Below are positions 51,035-59,762 of a stretch of DNA of 64,000 bases, piece by piece. Under the pieces are notes generated by a model. The model worked only from the letters and a program-made list of their open reading frames with translations, did not search any database and was not told the DNA's origin. The stretch comes from Candidatus Latescibacterota bacterium (GTDB taxonomy: Bacteria > Latescibacterota > UBA2968 > UBA8231): the NCBI GenBank assembly GCA_022820485.1, contig JAJEFJ010000082.1, forward strand, positions 155,485 to 219,484, read 5' to 3'. The stretch's first letter is position 1. Every line of letters starts with the position of its first letter. Position numbers and translations under genes: made by a program.

Positions 51035-52330
51035 ATGTCCCAGTCTTTGTTTAGCGACGCCAGCCAACGCTTGGACGAAGCACTTAAGTACGCGTCCATT
51101 TCCGAGGATGCCATCGAGCGGCTCAAGTTGCCCAAGTCGAGTTTAAAAGTCTCCATCCCAGTGCGCATGGACAGCGGCGAGTTGCGCATTTTTCCCGGCT
51201 ACCGGGTGCGCTACGACGACACCCGAGGCCCGACCAAAGGCGGCATTCGCTACCACCAAGACGTGTCCAGCGACGAGGTCCAATCTCTGGCCTTCTGGAT
51301 GACCTTCAAGTGCGCGGTGGCCAATTTGCCCTTTGGCGGCGGCAAAGGTGGCATCACGGTCAATCCCAAGGAATTGTCCCCTTTTGAGCTGGAACGACTC
51401 AGCCGGGGCTATATTGACGCCGTGGCCGACTTCATTGGCCCGGACATCGACATTCCAGCACCGGATGTCTATACCAATCAGATGATTATGGGCTGGATGG
51501 TGGATGAGTATAGCATTATCAAGCGGCAGATTACGCCCGCGGTCATCACTGGCAAGCCCTTGACTATGGGGGGCAGTCTAGGGCGCGATACGGCGACCGC
51601 GATGGGGGCCTTTTTTACCATTGAGGCGACTTGGCCCAAGCTCGGCTTAAATGGCTCGCCGGCCGACACGACTGTGGCCGTGCAAGGCTTTGGCAATGCC
51701 GGGGCCATTGTCGCCGAATTGCTCTTCAATGCCGGTTATAAGGTTGTGGCCGTAAGCGACTCCAAGGGAGGTGTTTACCGGCGTGAAGGACTCGACATCC
51801 CCAGCGTGCGCCAGTTCAAGGATTCGACCCGCACCCTCAAGGCAGTGTACTGCGAGGACACGGTGTGCAGCATCGTCGAGCACGAGACCATCACCAACGA
51901 GGAATTGCTCGCGCTCGACGTCGATATCCTCGCTCCGGCAGCCTTGGAAAACCAGATCACGGAAGCCAATGCCCGCGACATTAAGGCCAAGGCGGTGTAC
52001 GAACTAGCCAATGGCCCGACCACGCCGGGCGCCGACGAGATCCTGCGCCAGCGAGACGTGATCGTATTTCCCGACATCTTGGTCAACGCCGGCGGCGTAA
52101 CCGTGAGCTATTTCGAGTGGGTGCAGAACCGCCAAGGCCTGTACTGGACCTTAGAACAGGTCAACCAGCGGCTTAAGCAGATGATGGTCAAGGAGACCGA
52201 GCGCATCTGGGCCATCGCCCAAGAGCAGGGCATAGCGCCGCGCACTGCGGCGTACGTCCACGCCTTAAACCGGATCGGCGATGCGGTTCAAGCCAAGGGC
52301 ACCAAGGATTACTTCACAGATGGGCAGTGA
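51035..52330 (+). CDS. gdhA: NAD(P)-dependent glutamate dehydrogenase
   Basis: 431 residues of the hexameric Glu/Leu/Phe/Val dehydrogenase family. The substrate domain has KGGIRYHQDV and FGGGKGGI with the catalytic Lys; the Rossmann domain has VAVQGFGNAGA (GxGNxG). It interconverts glutamate with 2-oxoglutarate and ammonia. The stop overlaps the start of the next gene by 11 bases, so both are in one operon. Confidence 0.95.
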   Translation: MSQSLFSDASQRLDEALKYASISEDAIERLKLPKSSLKVSIPVRMDSGELRIFPGYRVRYDDTRGPTKGGIRYHQDVSSDEVQSLAFWMTFKCAVANLPFGGGKGGITVNPKELSPFELERLSRGYIDAVADFIGPDIDIPAPDVYTNQMIMGWMVDEYSIIKRQITPAVITGKPLTMGGSLGRDTATAMGAFFTIEATWPKLGLNGSPADTTVAVQGFGNAGAIVAELLFNAGYKVVAVSDSKGGVYRREGLDIPSVRQFKDSTRTLKAVYCEDTVCSIVEHETITNEELLALDVDILAPAALENQITEANARDIKAKAVYELANGPTTPGADEILRQRDVIVFPDILVNAGGVTVSYFEWVQNRQGLYWTLEQVNQRLKQMMVKETERIWAIAQEQGIAPRTAAYVHALNRIGDAVQAKGTKDYFTDGQ

Positions 52331-52766
52331 CGAGAATCGCGGGTCGGCTCCCGCCCCCGATGCCCTAGATCACGCGGCCCTAGCTTTGGAACTTTTGCAA
52401 AAACAACCCATTCTGGGGGACAAAATCTCCTCTGGGACCCACGTGCAAAGCCGGGAGGTCCCCGGCCTGCTGACCGAAGTTCTGCGTTTCCTCCACTTGG
52501 TCGCCGCCAGCGACCAAGTCCTGACCCCGTCCCATCCCGTCGATCTGGCTTGGCACGAATTTATCCTCTGCACGCGCACTTACGATGCCTTCTGCCGCCG
52601 GTACTTTGGCCGCATGATCCACCACCAACCCGGGGGCATGGAGGACGAAAACAACAGCCAATTCGACCAGACCCTAGTCCTGTACCAGCGCTACTTTGGC
52701 CCGCCTCCGGCGGCCTATTGGCTGCCCGGAGCCGACTGCGGGGCCTGCCGCAGCGCCAATTCCTAG
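52320..52766 (+). CDS. GRDP-like (glycine-rich domain protein-like) protein
   Basis: 148 residues from ATG 52320, overlapping gdhA. It matches the GRDP-like family: HPVDLAWHEFILCTRTYDAFCRRYFGRMIHHQPGG, where the His/Trp pair is conserved. The C-terminus carries ADCGACRSANS, adding Cys residues. The family is of unknown function, often near Cys-rich or lipid-related proteins. Its next neighbour is a Cys/Ser-tailed protein (23-base gap). Confidence 0.7.
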   Translation: MGSDENRGSAPAPDALDHAALALELLQKQPILGDKISSGTHVQSREVPGLLTEVLRFLHLVAASDQVLTPSHPVDLAWHEFILCTRTYDAFCRRYFGRMIHHQPGGMEDENNSQFDQTLVLYQRYFGPPPAAYWLPGADCGACRSANS

Positions 52767-52789
52767 CCCGCCCACCGAGGAGGATTCCG

Positions 52790-53899
52790 ATGTACTTCAA
52801 CGGCCAACTCGCCATTGACCCGTCCGAGGAGACCTTGGTCGAAAAGGTCAGACCTACCAAGGTCTTCGGTCGCATGCTCTACTACCTGACTGCGGGTGGT
52901 CTGTCCGACCGAGAAGAACAAGAGACCTTCACCGCGGTAGCCATCTTGCAACAGCTCAATATGGCCCTGCGCTCTATGGGAGTGACCAATATCGTCCGCC
53001 TGACCAAGGACCAGTACGACTTCTACTTTGACGAGCAGGGCCTAGAGGACGATCTCAAGGACGCTATGGAACAGTTCCAGATGGAGACCGACTACTACGA
53101 ATCGGAATTGTTCGAGGCCCTCTATCTGGTCGTCGAGCACGCCGACCAGGAACTGACCTATCTCATTGAAATTGAGATCGACCGGCTCCACCCCCCGGAT
53201 GTGTATCCCATTATCATCACCGTCAACGGCACGGCCAACGACTTTGCCCAACAGCCCGGGGAAAGCGCCGACAGCCTGCGCCAGCGCATGGAGCCCGTCT
53301 TCCAAGCCCAGGACGCGTACGAACAATTCCAGCGCCGGAAAGAAGCTCATTTCAGCGACTTTATCAGCCGCCTCAACCAAGCCGTGGCCACTTATATCAA
53401 ATGCGACGATGTGCGCCAGACCCTCGACACCCGCGTCATTCGTCCCCGAGAGCCAGTGGACCGGCCCGAGCAATTGCAGGAGCGGCGCACTGGGGCTAAT
53501 ACGCCTCCTCTCTTCCATGGCTATCACGGCTTTGACGCGTTCTTTCTCTACGCCTGGATGTGGTCGTCCATGTCATTCCACCACAATATCCACTACCACG
53601 ACGTATCCGTAGTGGACGAACAGGGGCAGACCGTATTCGATGTCGGAGCCGCGGGTTTCCACGCTGGAGAGAGCAATACCCTCAATCCAGAGGCCGATTT
53701 CGAGTCCCCGCCCACCAGCGATGTCGAGTACCATGCGGACCACAGCTATCAGGACGGCCTTGAGCAGACCGTCTCGGACCAGGAAGCGGGCGCTGAGTCC
53801 GGCGAAAGTTCGTCGTGGCTGGATTTTGGTGGCGACAGCGGCGACAGTGAAGCGTCCTGCAGTTCGTGCAGTAGTTGCAGTTCGTGCGGTGGCATCTGA
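52790..53899 (+). CDS. Hypothetical protein with a Cys/Ser-rich tail
   Basis: 369 residues from ATG 52790 (GAGGAGG upstream). The body is acidic with alternating helices (YDFYFDEQGLEDDLKDAM) and a FHHNIHYHD His-rich patch near residue 260-270; the last 14 residues are CSSCSSCSSCGGI-like, coded by TGCAGT repeats at 53851-53893. Such a tail suggests metal binding or thiol chemistry, but this is inference. Cotranscribed with a GRDP-like protein and gdhA. Confidence 0.65.
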   Translation: MYFNGQLAIDPSEETLVEKVRPTKVFGRMLYYLTAGGLSDREEQETFTAVAILQQLNMALRSMGVTNIVRLTKDQYDFYFDEQGLEDDLKDAMEQFQMETDYYESELFEALYLVVEHADQELTYLIEIEIDRLHPPDVYPIIITVNGTANDFAQQPGESADSLRQRMEPVFQAQDAYEQFQRRKEAHFSDFISRLNQAVATYIKCDDVRQTLDTRVIRPREPVDRPEQLQERRTGANTPPLFHGYHGFDAFFLYAWMWSSMSFHHNIHYHDVSVVDEQGQTVFDVGAAGFHAGESNTLNPEADFESPPTSDVEYHADHSYQDGLEQTVSDQEAGAESGESSSWLDFGGDSGDSEASCSSCSSCSSCGGI

Positions 53900-53915
53900 G
53901 GAAGGCAAGGCCGAT

Positions 53916-53943
53916 GAAATCGACCGGCTTCACCCGCCGGACG
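53916..53943 (+). repeat. Partial repeat of a 28-base segment of the upstream gene
   Basis: 28 bases at 53916-53943 match 53174-53201 inside the Cys-tailed gene at 24 of 28 positions. Both encode EIDRLHPPD, but the second lies after the stop and in no gene. It looks like the edge of an old partial duplication. Confidence 0.4.
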
Positions 53944-53989
53944 GACTCAGTGCTGAGCTAAGCCATCCTGCTCCTCGAACACGTGCGGC

Positions 53990-55186
53990 TCACAGACGGT
54001 CTTCCCTTTTTAGGGTCTCGGGCACCCCCAACCACAAAGTGAGAACTGCGGCTAGGCCAATGCCCGCGGCGGCCAATGGAGTTTCGGTCAGGCCGACCCA
54101 ATCGGCGATATAGCCCATCGCTAGGGGGCTGCCCGCCCCGCCCAGATCGCCGACAAAGCGCCACAGCCCCAAAAACACCCCCCGCCCGTCGTCCGGGGCC
54201 AGATCCGCGCCCAGCGTCATCATGGTCCCCGACCCTATGCCGTTGCCTAGGCCCACTACCACTAGGGCTAGGAGCAGGCCCGCAAAATCCTGCGCTAGAG
54301 GAATGGCGGCCATGCCCATACTCTGGACGAAAAAACTGGGCACCGAGGCGTACTTGCGCCCCCAGTGGTCCATGATCATGCCCGCCGGATAGAACATGAG
54401 CATGTCCACGGCCGCGGCAATCGATATGATCACCCCCACCTCCTCGACCCCCAAACCGAGGACATCGGCCGCGTAGAGCGGCGCGATGACTAGGCGGGCC
54501 GTGCGCACCATTTGGGCGCACAACTGGGCCGAGCCGGCCGTGAACAGGATGCGGTAGTGGCTGCGCACAACATCGCCGACCCGTCCGCTGGCCCGATGGC
54601 TTGCTCCCGGGGCGGTCCCGAGGTCCTCCACCCAGAGCAAAACCGCCAGCAAAGCCACCACCGCCAATATCCCGTACAACAGAAAGGCAGCCCGAAAGCC
54701 GTACGCCCCGGCCGCCAGGCCGCCGAGCAGCGGTCCGGCAAAATAGCCAATGCGTCCTATGCCCCCGAACACGGCAATGGCCCGTCCCCGGAGCGCCGGC
54801 CGAATGGCCCCGGCCAGGTACGTATGGCGCGAGATATTCCACAGGGCTGTACCGATCCCCGACACTAGGCGGCAGGCACTCACTTGCCACAGATCAGCGG
54901 CCACCAGCAGGCCGAAAATCCCCGCCAGAACGCAGCCCACTCCCAACAGCATGGCGCGCTTTTCGCCCACTCGCCGTACCACCACGCCCGCGGGCACATC
55001 GCCCAGCAAAGTGCCGATCCCGTCTGCGGCTAGGACCACGCCGACCAAGCTGTACGATACCTCGAAAGAGCGGGCGAACAAAGGCAGGACGGGCAATAGC
55101 AGACCCCGGCAAACCGACAGGATCAGGGCCGGCGCGTACACCGACAAAAATAAGTTTACTACCACCACCTGTTTCCGCTGCGACAC
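53990..55186 (-). CDS. MFS transporter
   Basis: 398 residues, about twelve membrane helices, typical of MFS_1. The motif GVVVRRVGEKRAMLLG follows helix 2, and a second occurs mid-protein (AGMIMDHWGRKYA). Substrate unknown. It converges with the Cys-tailed gene and is otherwise isolated. Bases 55187-55568 separate it from the TonB receptor gene. Confidence 0.85.
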   Translation of the reverse strand: MSQRKQVVVVNLFLSVYAPALILSVCRGLLLPVLPLFARSFEVSYSLVGVVLAADGIGTLLGDVPAGVVVRRVGEKRAMLLGVGCVLAGIFGLLVAADLWQVSACRLVSGIGTALWNISRHTYLAGAIRPALRGRAIAVFGGIGRIGYFAGPLLGGLAAGAYGFRAAFLLYGILAVVALLAVLLWVEDLGTAPGASHRASGRVGDVVRSHYRILFTAGSAQLCAQMVRTARLVIAPLYAADVLGLGVEEVGVIISIAAAVDMLMFYPAGMIMDHWGRKYASVPSFFVQSMGMAAIPLAQDFAGLLLALVVVGLGNGIGSGTMMTLGADLAPDDGRGVFLGLWRFVGDLGGAGSPLAMGYIADWVGLTETPLAAAGIGLAAVLTLWLGVPETLKREDRL

Positions 55187-55239
55187 GTTGTCAATCCTCT
55201 TACCAAATGGCCTTTAGACCGCAAAGCTCAAGATTTGAG

Positions 55240-55426
55240 TTTTGAGATATAGCAGAAGAAGCTGGTAGGATCCTGATCGCCGTCAACCTGGCCTATACCT
55301 CGCAAGATTGCTCGTAGTGTGGATCATCGACGCCGAAAAACGTTGATGCAACGAATACATCATTGTCCTTAGTACTACAATCTCAGCCAGAATACCGGCA
55401 AGAAGCCCAACGTCTGTAGGGTAGGG
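55240..55426 (+). pseudogene. IS200/IS605 OrfB (TnpB) fossil
   Basis: Bases 55249-55323 encode IAEEAGR-I-LIAVN-LAYTSQDCS, then a TAG stop and CG, matching the C-terminal third of TnpB where KAEEAGR-x-LI-x-V-x-P-x-YTSQ-x-CS-x-CG is conserved; a second frame at about 55351 reads RIHHCP, the next cysteine pair region. Stops and frameshifts make it dead. The rest of the 382-base gap holds a promoter (55469-55497) and nothing else recognised. Confidence 0.65.
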
Positions 55427-55468
55427 AGTAGTCGCGACAAGCTGACCATAGACTTTACTGCCGCTGAA

Positions 55469-55497
55469 TTGATGTTGGCAGGGAAGGCGGCTATATT
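55469..55497 (+). promoter_or_regulatory. Promoter of the TonB receptor gene
   Basis: TTGATG at 55469-55474, 17-base spacer, TATATT at 55492-55497. The surrounding 40 bases are nearly identical to 58921-58965 (see that promoter). Confidence 0.65.
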
Positions 55498-55568
55498 GCG
55501 CGGGGCAGTGACGCGATTGGCTGGCTTAGGTGTTAAAAGACGGAGCGACGGAGCTATTCTAACGCCCT

Positions 55569-57968
55569 ATGTTAAACAGAATTCGCCAATACTTTCTGCT
55601 CGCCTTCATCGGCCTTGCCGGTAGCGTCTGGGCGCAAGCCGATCCAGTGCATACGCTCAGCGGCTATGTCGAGGATGCTGCCAGCGGTGAGAAGCTGATC
55701 GGTGCCGTCTTGTACGAACCTACTCTGCAGAAGGGGGCCACGACCAACCGCTACGGCTTTTTTAGTCTGACCCTGCCGGCAGGGTCGCTGCAAGTGGTCG
55801 TCTTTCACATTGGCTATCAGAGCGATACGCTCGCAACCCGGCTCGACCAAGACCGCCAGCTAACCATCGCCCTCCAGCCCGCGCCCCTAGAAATGGGTGC
55901 CGTACAAGTGGAGGCCGAGCGGCTCGATCCGATCCAAGAACAAAGCCAGATGAGCGTGGTGCAGGTGCCGATCCGACAAATCAAAAATGCGCCCGTCCTC
56001 ATGGGCGAAGTCGATGTCCTCAAGACGCTGCAACTTTTGCCTGGAGTCCAGTCTGGGGCCGAGGGCATGAGCGGCTTGTACGTGCGTGGTGGTAGCCCAG
56101 ATCAGAATCTGATTCTGCTCGATGGTGCTCCGGTGTACAACGCCTCGCATCTGTTCGGCTTCTTCTCGGTTTTCAATGCCAACGCCATCAAGAACGTGCA
56201 ACTGACCAAAGCCGGATTCCCAGCACGCTACGGCGGCCGCCTCTCGTCGGTGCTGGAAGTCGATATGAAAGATGGCAATATGAAGACCTTTGAAGGCGAA
56301 GGCTCGGTCGGCTTAATCGCTTCCCAGCTAACCTTGCAAGGACCGCTGCGCAAAGACCGGACTTCGTTCATCGTCTCAGCCCGACGCACCTATATCGATC
56401 TGCTGATTCGCCCCTTTCTCCCCAGTGACGAGAAGGGCGGCTACCACTTCTACGATCTCAATGCCAAACTCAACCACATTTTCTCGCCCGAGAGCCGGGT
56501 TTTTCTAAACGTGTACGGGGGGGACGACCGCTTTTGGAGCGACATAGAAGACGAGTACACTGGGGTCAACTACCGAGAGAAAGACGCCATCGCGGCGAAT
56601 TTTGGCTGGGGAAATATCACCTCCACCCTGCGCTGGAACTACCTGTTTAGCAACCAGCTCTTCGGCAACCTGACCGCGATCTACAGCCGCTACCAACTCT
56701 CCACCGCTGTTGACGACCGCTCCACTATAACTATGGACGGGGAGCGGGAGACCGATACCTTGCGGCTGCGCTATCGGTCGGGGATCCGGGACTGGGGCTT
56801 AAAGCTGGACTTCGACTACATTCCCAACCCCGCTCACTACATCCGCTTTGGCGGTAGCGGTACCTTGCACACCTACAGCCCCGGAGCAGCGCAGATCAAG
56901 ATCAATCCGGCCGATGGAGCCCCCGAAGATACCACCCTCGCCGCCCAAATCACCGATGCGCTGGAGTACAGCCTGTACGGCGAGGATGATGTTCACCTCA
57001 CTGACCGCCTGAAGGCCAACGTGGGACTGCACACCTCCGGCTTCCTCGTCAACGACGAGCTCTACACCTCCTTGCAGCCCCGGATTTCAACGCGCTACCT
57101 GCTGCCGTCAGACTGGGCGGTAAAAGCCTCGTATGCCCTGATGCGCCAGTACATTCACCTGCTCTCTAATAGCACCGTCGGCTTGCCGACCGACCTCTGG
57201 CTGCCAGCCACCGAGCGCGTGCGCCCCCAAAGGTCGCGGCAGTTCGGCGTGGGGCTGGCGCGTCGGCTCCAAGACCAGTACGAATTCAGTTTGGAGGGGT
57301 ACTACAAAACCATGACCAACCTGATTGAGTATCGGGAAGGGGCCACCTTTCTGGTCGGCTTTGGCGAGAGTGAAGATTGGCAGGACAAGGTGGAAATAGG
57401 GCGGGGATGGTCGTATGGTGCCGAGCTGTTCGTGCAGAAAAAGCGCGGCCGCACCACCGGCTGGATCGGCTATACCCTTTCTTGGACCAAGCGGCGTTTT
57501 GACCGACTGAACGGGGGACACACCTTCCCTTATCGCTACGACCGCCGGCACGACCTCGCCTTGGTCCTCTCACGTCAACTGACGCCATCCACCAACTTCT
57601 CCCTCACGTGGGTGTACGGAACCGGCAATGCCGCCACCCTTCCGGTCGCTTGGTACTATGGCTACCGCGGCCGTTTCTTAGGGGAGCGCGAAATTTGGCT
57701 ACCCCGTGACCTGCCTTATGAAACCCAAATCTACGGAGACCGCAATAGCTACCGCATGGCCGCCTTCCATCGCTTGGATTTCGGTTTTAACTTTGGCGAC
57801 AAACACGGCTTCGGCCTCGGGGTGTACAATGCGTACAATCGCAAGAATCCCTACTTCATCTATTTCGATGAATACTACGATCCCAACACCACCGATGTAC
57901 AGCACCGCGCCAAACAGGTGAGTCTTTTCCCGCTTCTTCCTTGGGTCAACTACCAGTTTAAGTTTTGA
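55569..57968 (+). CDS. TonB-dependent receptor with carboxypeptidase-like N-domain
   Basis: 799 residues. Signal peptide (1-22), a carboxypeptidase-like beta-sandwich (LSGYVEDAASGEKLIGAV), then a plug with LYVRGGSPDQNLILLDGAPVYN (about 165-190), then a barrel ending in WVNYQFKF, with a terminal aromatic. It imports a large or scarce substrate with TonB energy. The DUF4249 lipoprotein follows immediately (4-base overlap), as is typical in Bacteroidetes. No SusD is near, so iron, vitamin or peptide uptake are all possible. Confidence 0.9.
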   Translation: MLNRIRQYFLLAFIGLAGSVWAQADPVHTLSGYVEDAASGEKLIGAVLYEPTLQKGATTNRYGFFSLTLPAGSLQVVVFHIGYQSDTLATRLDQDRQLTIALQPAPLEMGAVQVEAERLDPIQEQSQMSVVQVPIRQIKNAPVLMGEVDVLKTLQLLPGVQSGAEGMSGLYVRGGSPDQNLILLDGAPVYNASHLFGFFSVFNANAIKNVQLTKAGFPARYGGRLSSVLEVDMKDGNMKTFEGEGSVGLIASQLTLQGPLRKDRTSFIVSARRTYIDLLIRPFLPSDEKGGYHFYDLNAKLNHIFSPESRVFLNVYGGDDRFWSDIEDEYTGVNYREKDAIAANFGWGNITSTLRWNYLFSNQLFGNLTAIYSRYQLSTAVDDRSTITMDGERETDTLRLRYRSGIRDWGLKLDFDYIPNPAHYIRFGGSGTLHTYSPGAAQIKINPADGAPEDTTLAAQITDALEYSLYGEDDVHLTDRLKANVGLHTSGFLVNDELYTSLQPRISTRYLLPSDWAVKASYALMRQYIHLLSNSTVGLPTDLWLPATERVRPQRSRQFGVGLARRLQDQYEFSLEGYYKTMTNLIEYREGATFLVGFGESEDWQDKVEIGRGWSYGAELFVQKKRGRTTGWIGYTLSWTKRRFDRLNGGHTFPYRYDRRHDLALVLSRQLTPSTNFSLTWVYGTGNAATLPVAWYYGYRGRFLGEREIWLPRDLPYETQIYGDRNSYRMAAFHRLDFGFNFGDKHGFGLGVYNAYNRKNPYFIYFDEYYDPNTTDVQHRAKQVSLFPLLPWVNYQFKF

Positions 57969-57985
57969 ATTGCCGGATTCGCACG

Positions 57986-58891
57986 ATGAAAAGCGCACTC
58001 TTCGGCCTTCCGCTCCTATTCTCATTGTTCGCTTGTGAGCAGGTTATCGAGCCGGACCTGCCCGAGCATACCCCCCGCCTCGTGCTCCAATCATTCTTTA
58101 CGCCCGACAGCACTTGGGTCGCTTTTGTCGGCCGTTCGGCTGGGATGCTCGAGTCCCGGCCTGGGCGCGCAAGGCCGGTCACCGAAGCCACGGTGGAGTT
58201 GCTCGCGGACGACCGAGTCATCGGCGAATTGGAGTTTTTTCAGGGGGAAAGAGTGTACGTGTGGGAAAAGGGGGCACTGCAAGCGGGGGAACCCTACTCT
58301 TTGCGAGTATCGGCCCCCGGCTTTGCGACGATCCAAGCTACGGACGTGATTCCCAGACTCGTGCCGACGGCGATCGCGTCGTATCGTACCAATACGTCCT
58401 CCCGTACTGAATCGAGGATCAAAAATTTGTCGATCAAGCTCGAAATTCAGGATCCACCCGGTGAGACGAATTACTACCAGATCCGCATGTACGACCATAT
58501 TCCTAGGTCCTCTTTTTTTCCGCCAGAGCGGTACTACCAAGGCCCGTTCTCGACCCAAGACCCTTCGATCACGGCGGACAACAGCGATGATGATTCGTTT
58601 ATCGAAGGAGAAGCCTTTTTTGTCGCCCCCTTTTTCAAAGACACCCTGTTTGACGGGCGAACCCATGCAATCGAACTGGACAACTACAATGTAGCCGAGC
58701 ATACGCGTGTTTACATCCAAGTTTTATACGTCAGTGAGACGTACTACGAGTATCTCAAGAGCGCCAAGATCCACGAATCCACTCAGGACAATCCGTTTGC
58801 CGAGCCGGTGAGCGTGTACAGTAACGTAGGAAACGGCTACGGCATCTTCGCCGGGTACAGCTCGCAAACCTTTGAACTCGTACTCGAATGA
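57986..58891 (+). CDS. DUF4249 lipoprotein
   Basis: 301 residues from ATG 57986 (an in-frame start at 57965 is possible). A lipobox LFAC near residue 17 is followed by the DUF4249 domain: LVLQSFFTPDSTW, then RPVTEATVELLADD and later a FEIDNYN-like ELDNYNVAEHTRVYIQV block. DUF4249 proteins accompany TonB receptors, probably as surface-exposed partners. It ends 97 bases before the isomerase gene. Confidence 0.85.
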   Translation: MKSALFGLPLLFSLFACEQVIEPDLPEHTPRLVLQSFFTPDSTWVAFVGRSAGMLESRPGRARPVTEATVELLADDRVIGELEFFQGERVYVWEKGALQAGEPYSLRVSAPGFATIQATDVIPRLVPTAIASYRTNTSSRTESRIKNLSIKLEIQDPPGETNYYQIRMYDHIPRSSFFPPERYYQGPFSTQDPSITADNSDDDSFIEGEAFFVAPFFKDTLFDGRTHAIELDNYNVAEHTRVYIQVLYVSETYYEYLKSAKIHESTQDNPFAEPVSVYSNVGNGYGIFAGYSSQTFELVLE

Positions 58892-58928
58892 GTGCGAGGG
58901 CGGAGCATGGACTGTAGCGGTCGCTGAA

Positions 58929-58957
58929 TTGACGCTAGCAGGAGCGGCGGCTATATT
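58929..58957 (+). promoter_or_regulatory. Promoter of the sugar isomerase/LarA-like operon
   Basis: TTGACG at 58929-58934, 17-base spacer, TATATT at 58952-58957. The block CGCTGAATTGA...CGGCTATATTGCGCGG is shared with the promoter at 55469-55497 (about 36 of 42 bases). Confidence 0.65.
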
Positions 58958-58987
58958 GCGCGGAGTTCACAAAACACAGGAGACGAT

Positions 58988-59752
58988 ATGCCTACTTCAG
59001 CAATTGGCGCGCAACTGTTCACGGTGCGCGATTATACCAAAACCCCGGATGATATTCGCCAGACCTTCGCCAAGGTGCGAGCACTCGGCTACGAGGCCGT
59101 GCAAGCCTCGGCCTTTGGGGCGATCTCGCCGGCCGAACTGGCCGCGATAAGCGAGGCCGAGGGAGTGCAGATCGCAGCCACGCACACTAGCTACGAGCGC
59201 ATCTGCGACGAGCCGCAAGCCGTCGTCGAGGAGCACCAGCTATGGGGGTGCCGCCACGTGGCCATTGGCGGCTTGCCCCAGGAATACCGCAACCGCGAAG
59301 GGTTTGCCCGCTTTGCAGCCGAGGCTTCGGCGGCGGCGCGTCCGCTCATTGACGCGGGTCTGACCTTTAGCTACCACAACCACAGCTTTGAGCTGGAGCG
59401 CTTTGCCGGGCGCACGGGGCTGGACATCCTCCGCGAGGAAAGTGATCCAGCCGTCTTTTCCTTTGAAATAGACACCTATTGGATCCAACACGGCGGCGGC
59501 AACCCAGTCTCGTGGTTGGACAAGTTCCGCGACCGCATGCACATCGTCCATCTAAAAGACCTGAGCATGGACGGCGCTAAGCAGTGCTTCGCCGAGATAG
59601 GGGAGGGGAACTTGGAATGGGAACCTATTCTCGCGGCCTGTAAGAGAGCACAGATCGAATGGTACTTGATCGAACAAGACACCTGCCCGGGCGACCCCTT
59701 TGACAGCTTGGGGCTGAGCCTGCGCAACCTGCGGGCTATGGGCTTGGACTAG
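58988..59752 (+). CDS. Sugar phosphate isomerase/epimerase (xylose isomerase-like TIM barrel)
   Basis: 254 residues, AP-endonuclease-2-like TIM barrel. Metal-ligand positions are seen in SYHNHSFELE (about 118-127), FEIDTYWIQHGG and HLKDL. Members act on keto-sugars, inositols or dehydroquinate-like compounds. AGGAG precedes the ATG. It is the first gene of a three-gene unit with a LarA-like and an SDR protein. Confidence 0.85.
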   Translation: MPTSAIGAQLFTVRDYTKTPDDIRQTFAKVRALGYEAVQASAFGAISPAELAAISEAEGVQIAATHTSYERICDEPQAVVEEHQLWGCRHVAIGGLPQEYRNREGFARFAAEASAAARPLIDAGLTFSYHNHSFELERFAGRTGLDILREESDPAVFSFEIDTYWIQHGGGNPVSWLDKFRDRMHIVHLKDLSMDGAKQCFAEIGEGNLEWEPILAACKRAQIEWYLIEQDTCPGDPFDSLGLSLRNLRAMGLD

Positions 59753-59762
59753 GAGGAACATC

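Noticed and set aside
50849..51067. Minus-strand small ORF of 72 codons upstream of gdhA
   Set aside because: It covers intergenic repeat-like sequence and the gdhA ribosome site, with no family match.
53958..54890. 310-codon minus frame inside the MFS gene
   Set aside because: The MFS frame has twelve membrane helices and a proper start; this frame is low-complexity Gly/Arg-rich.
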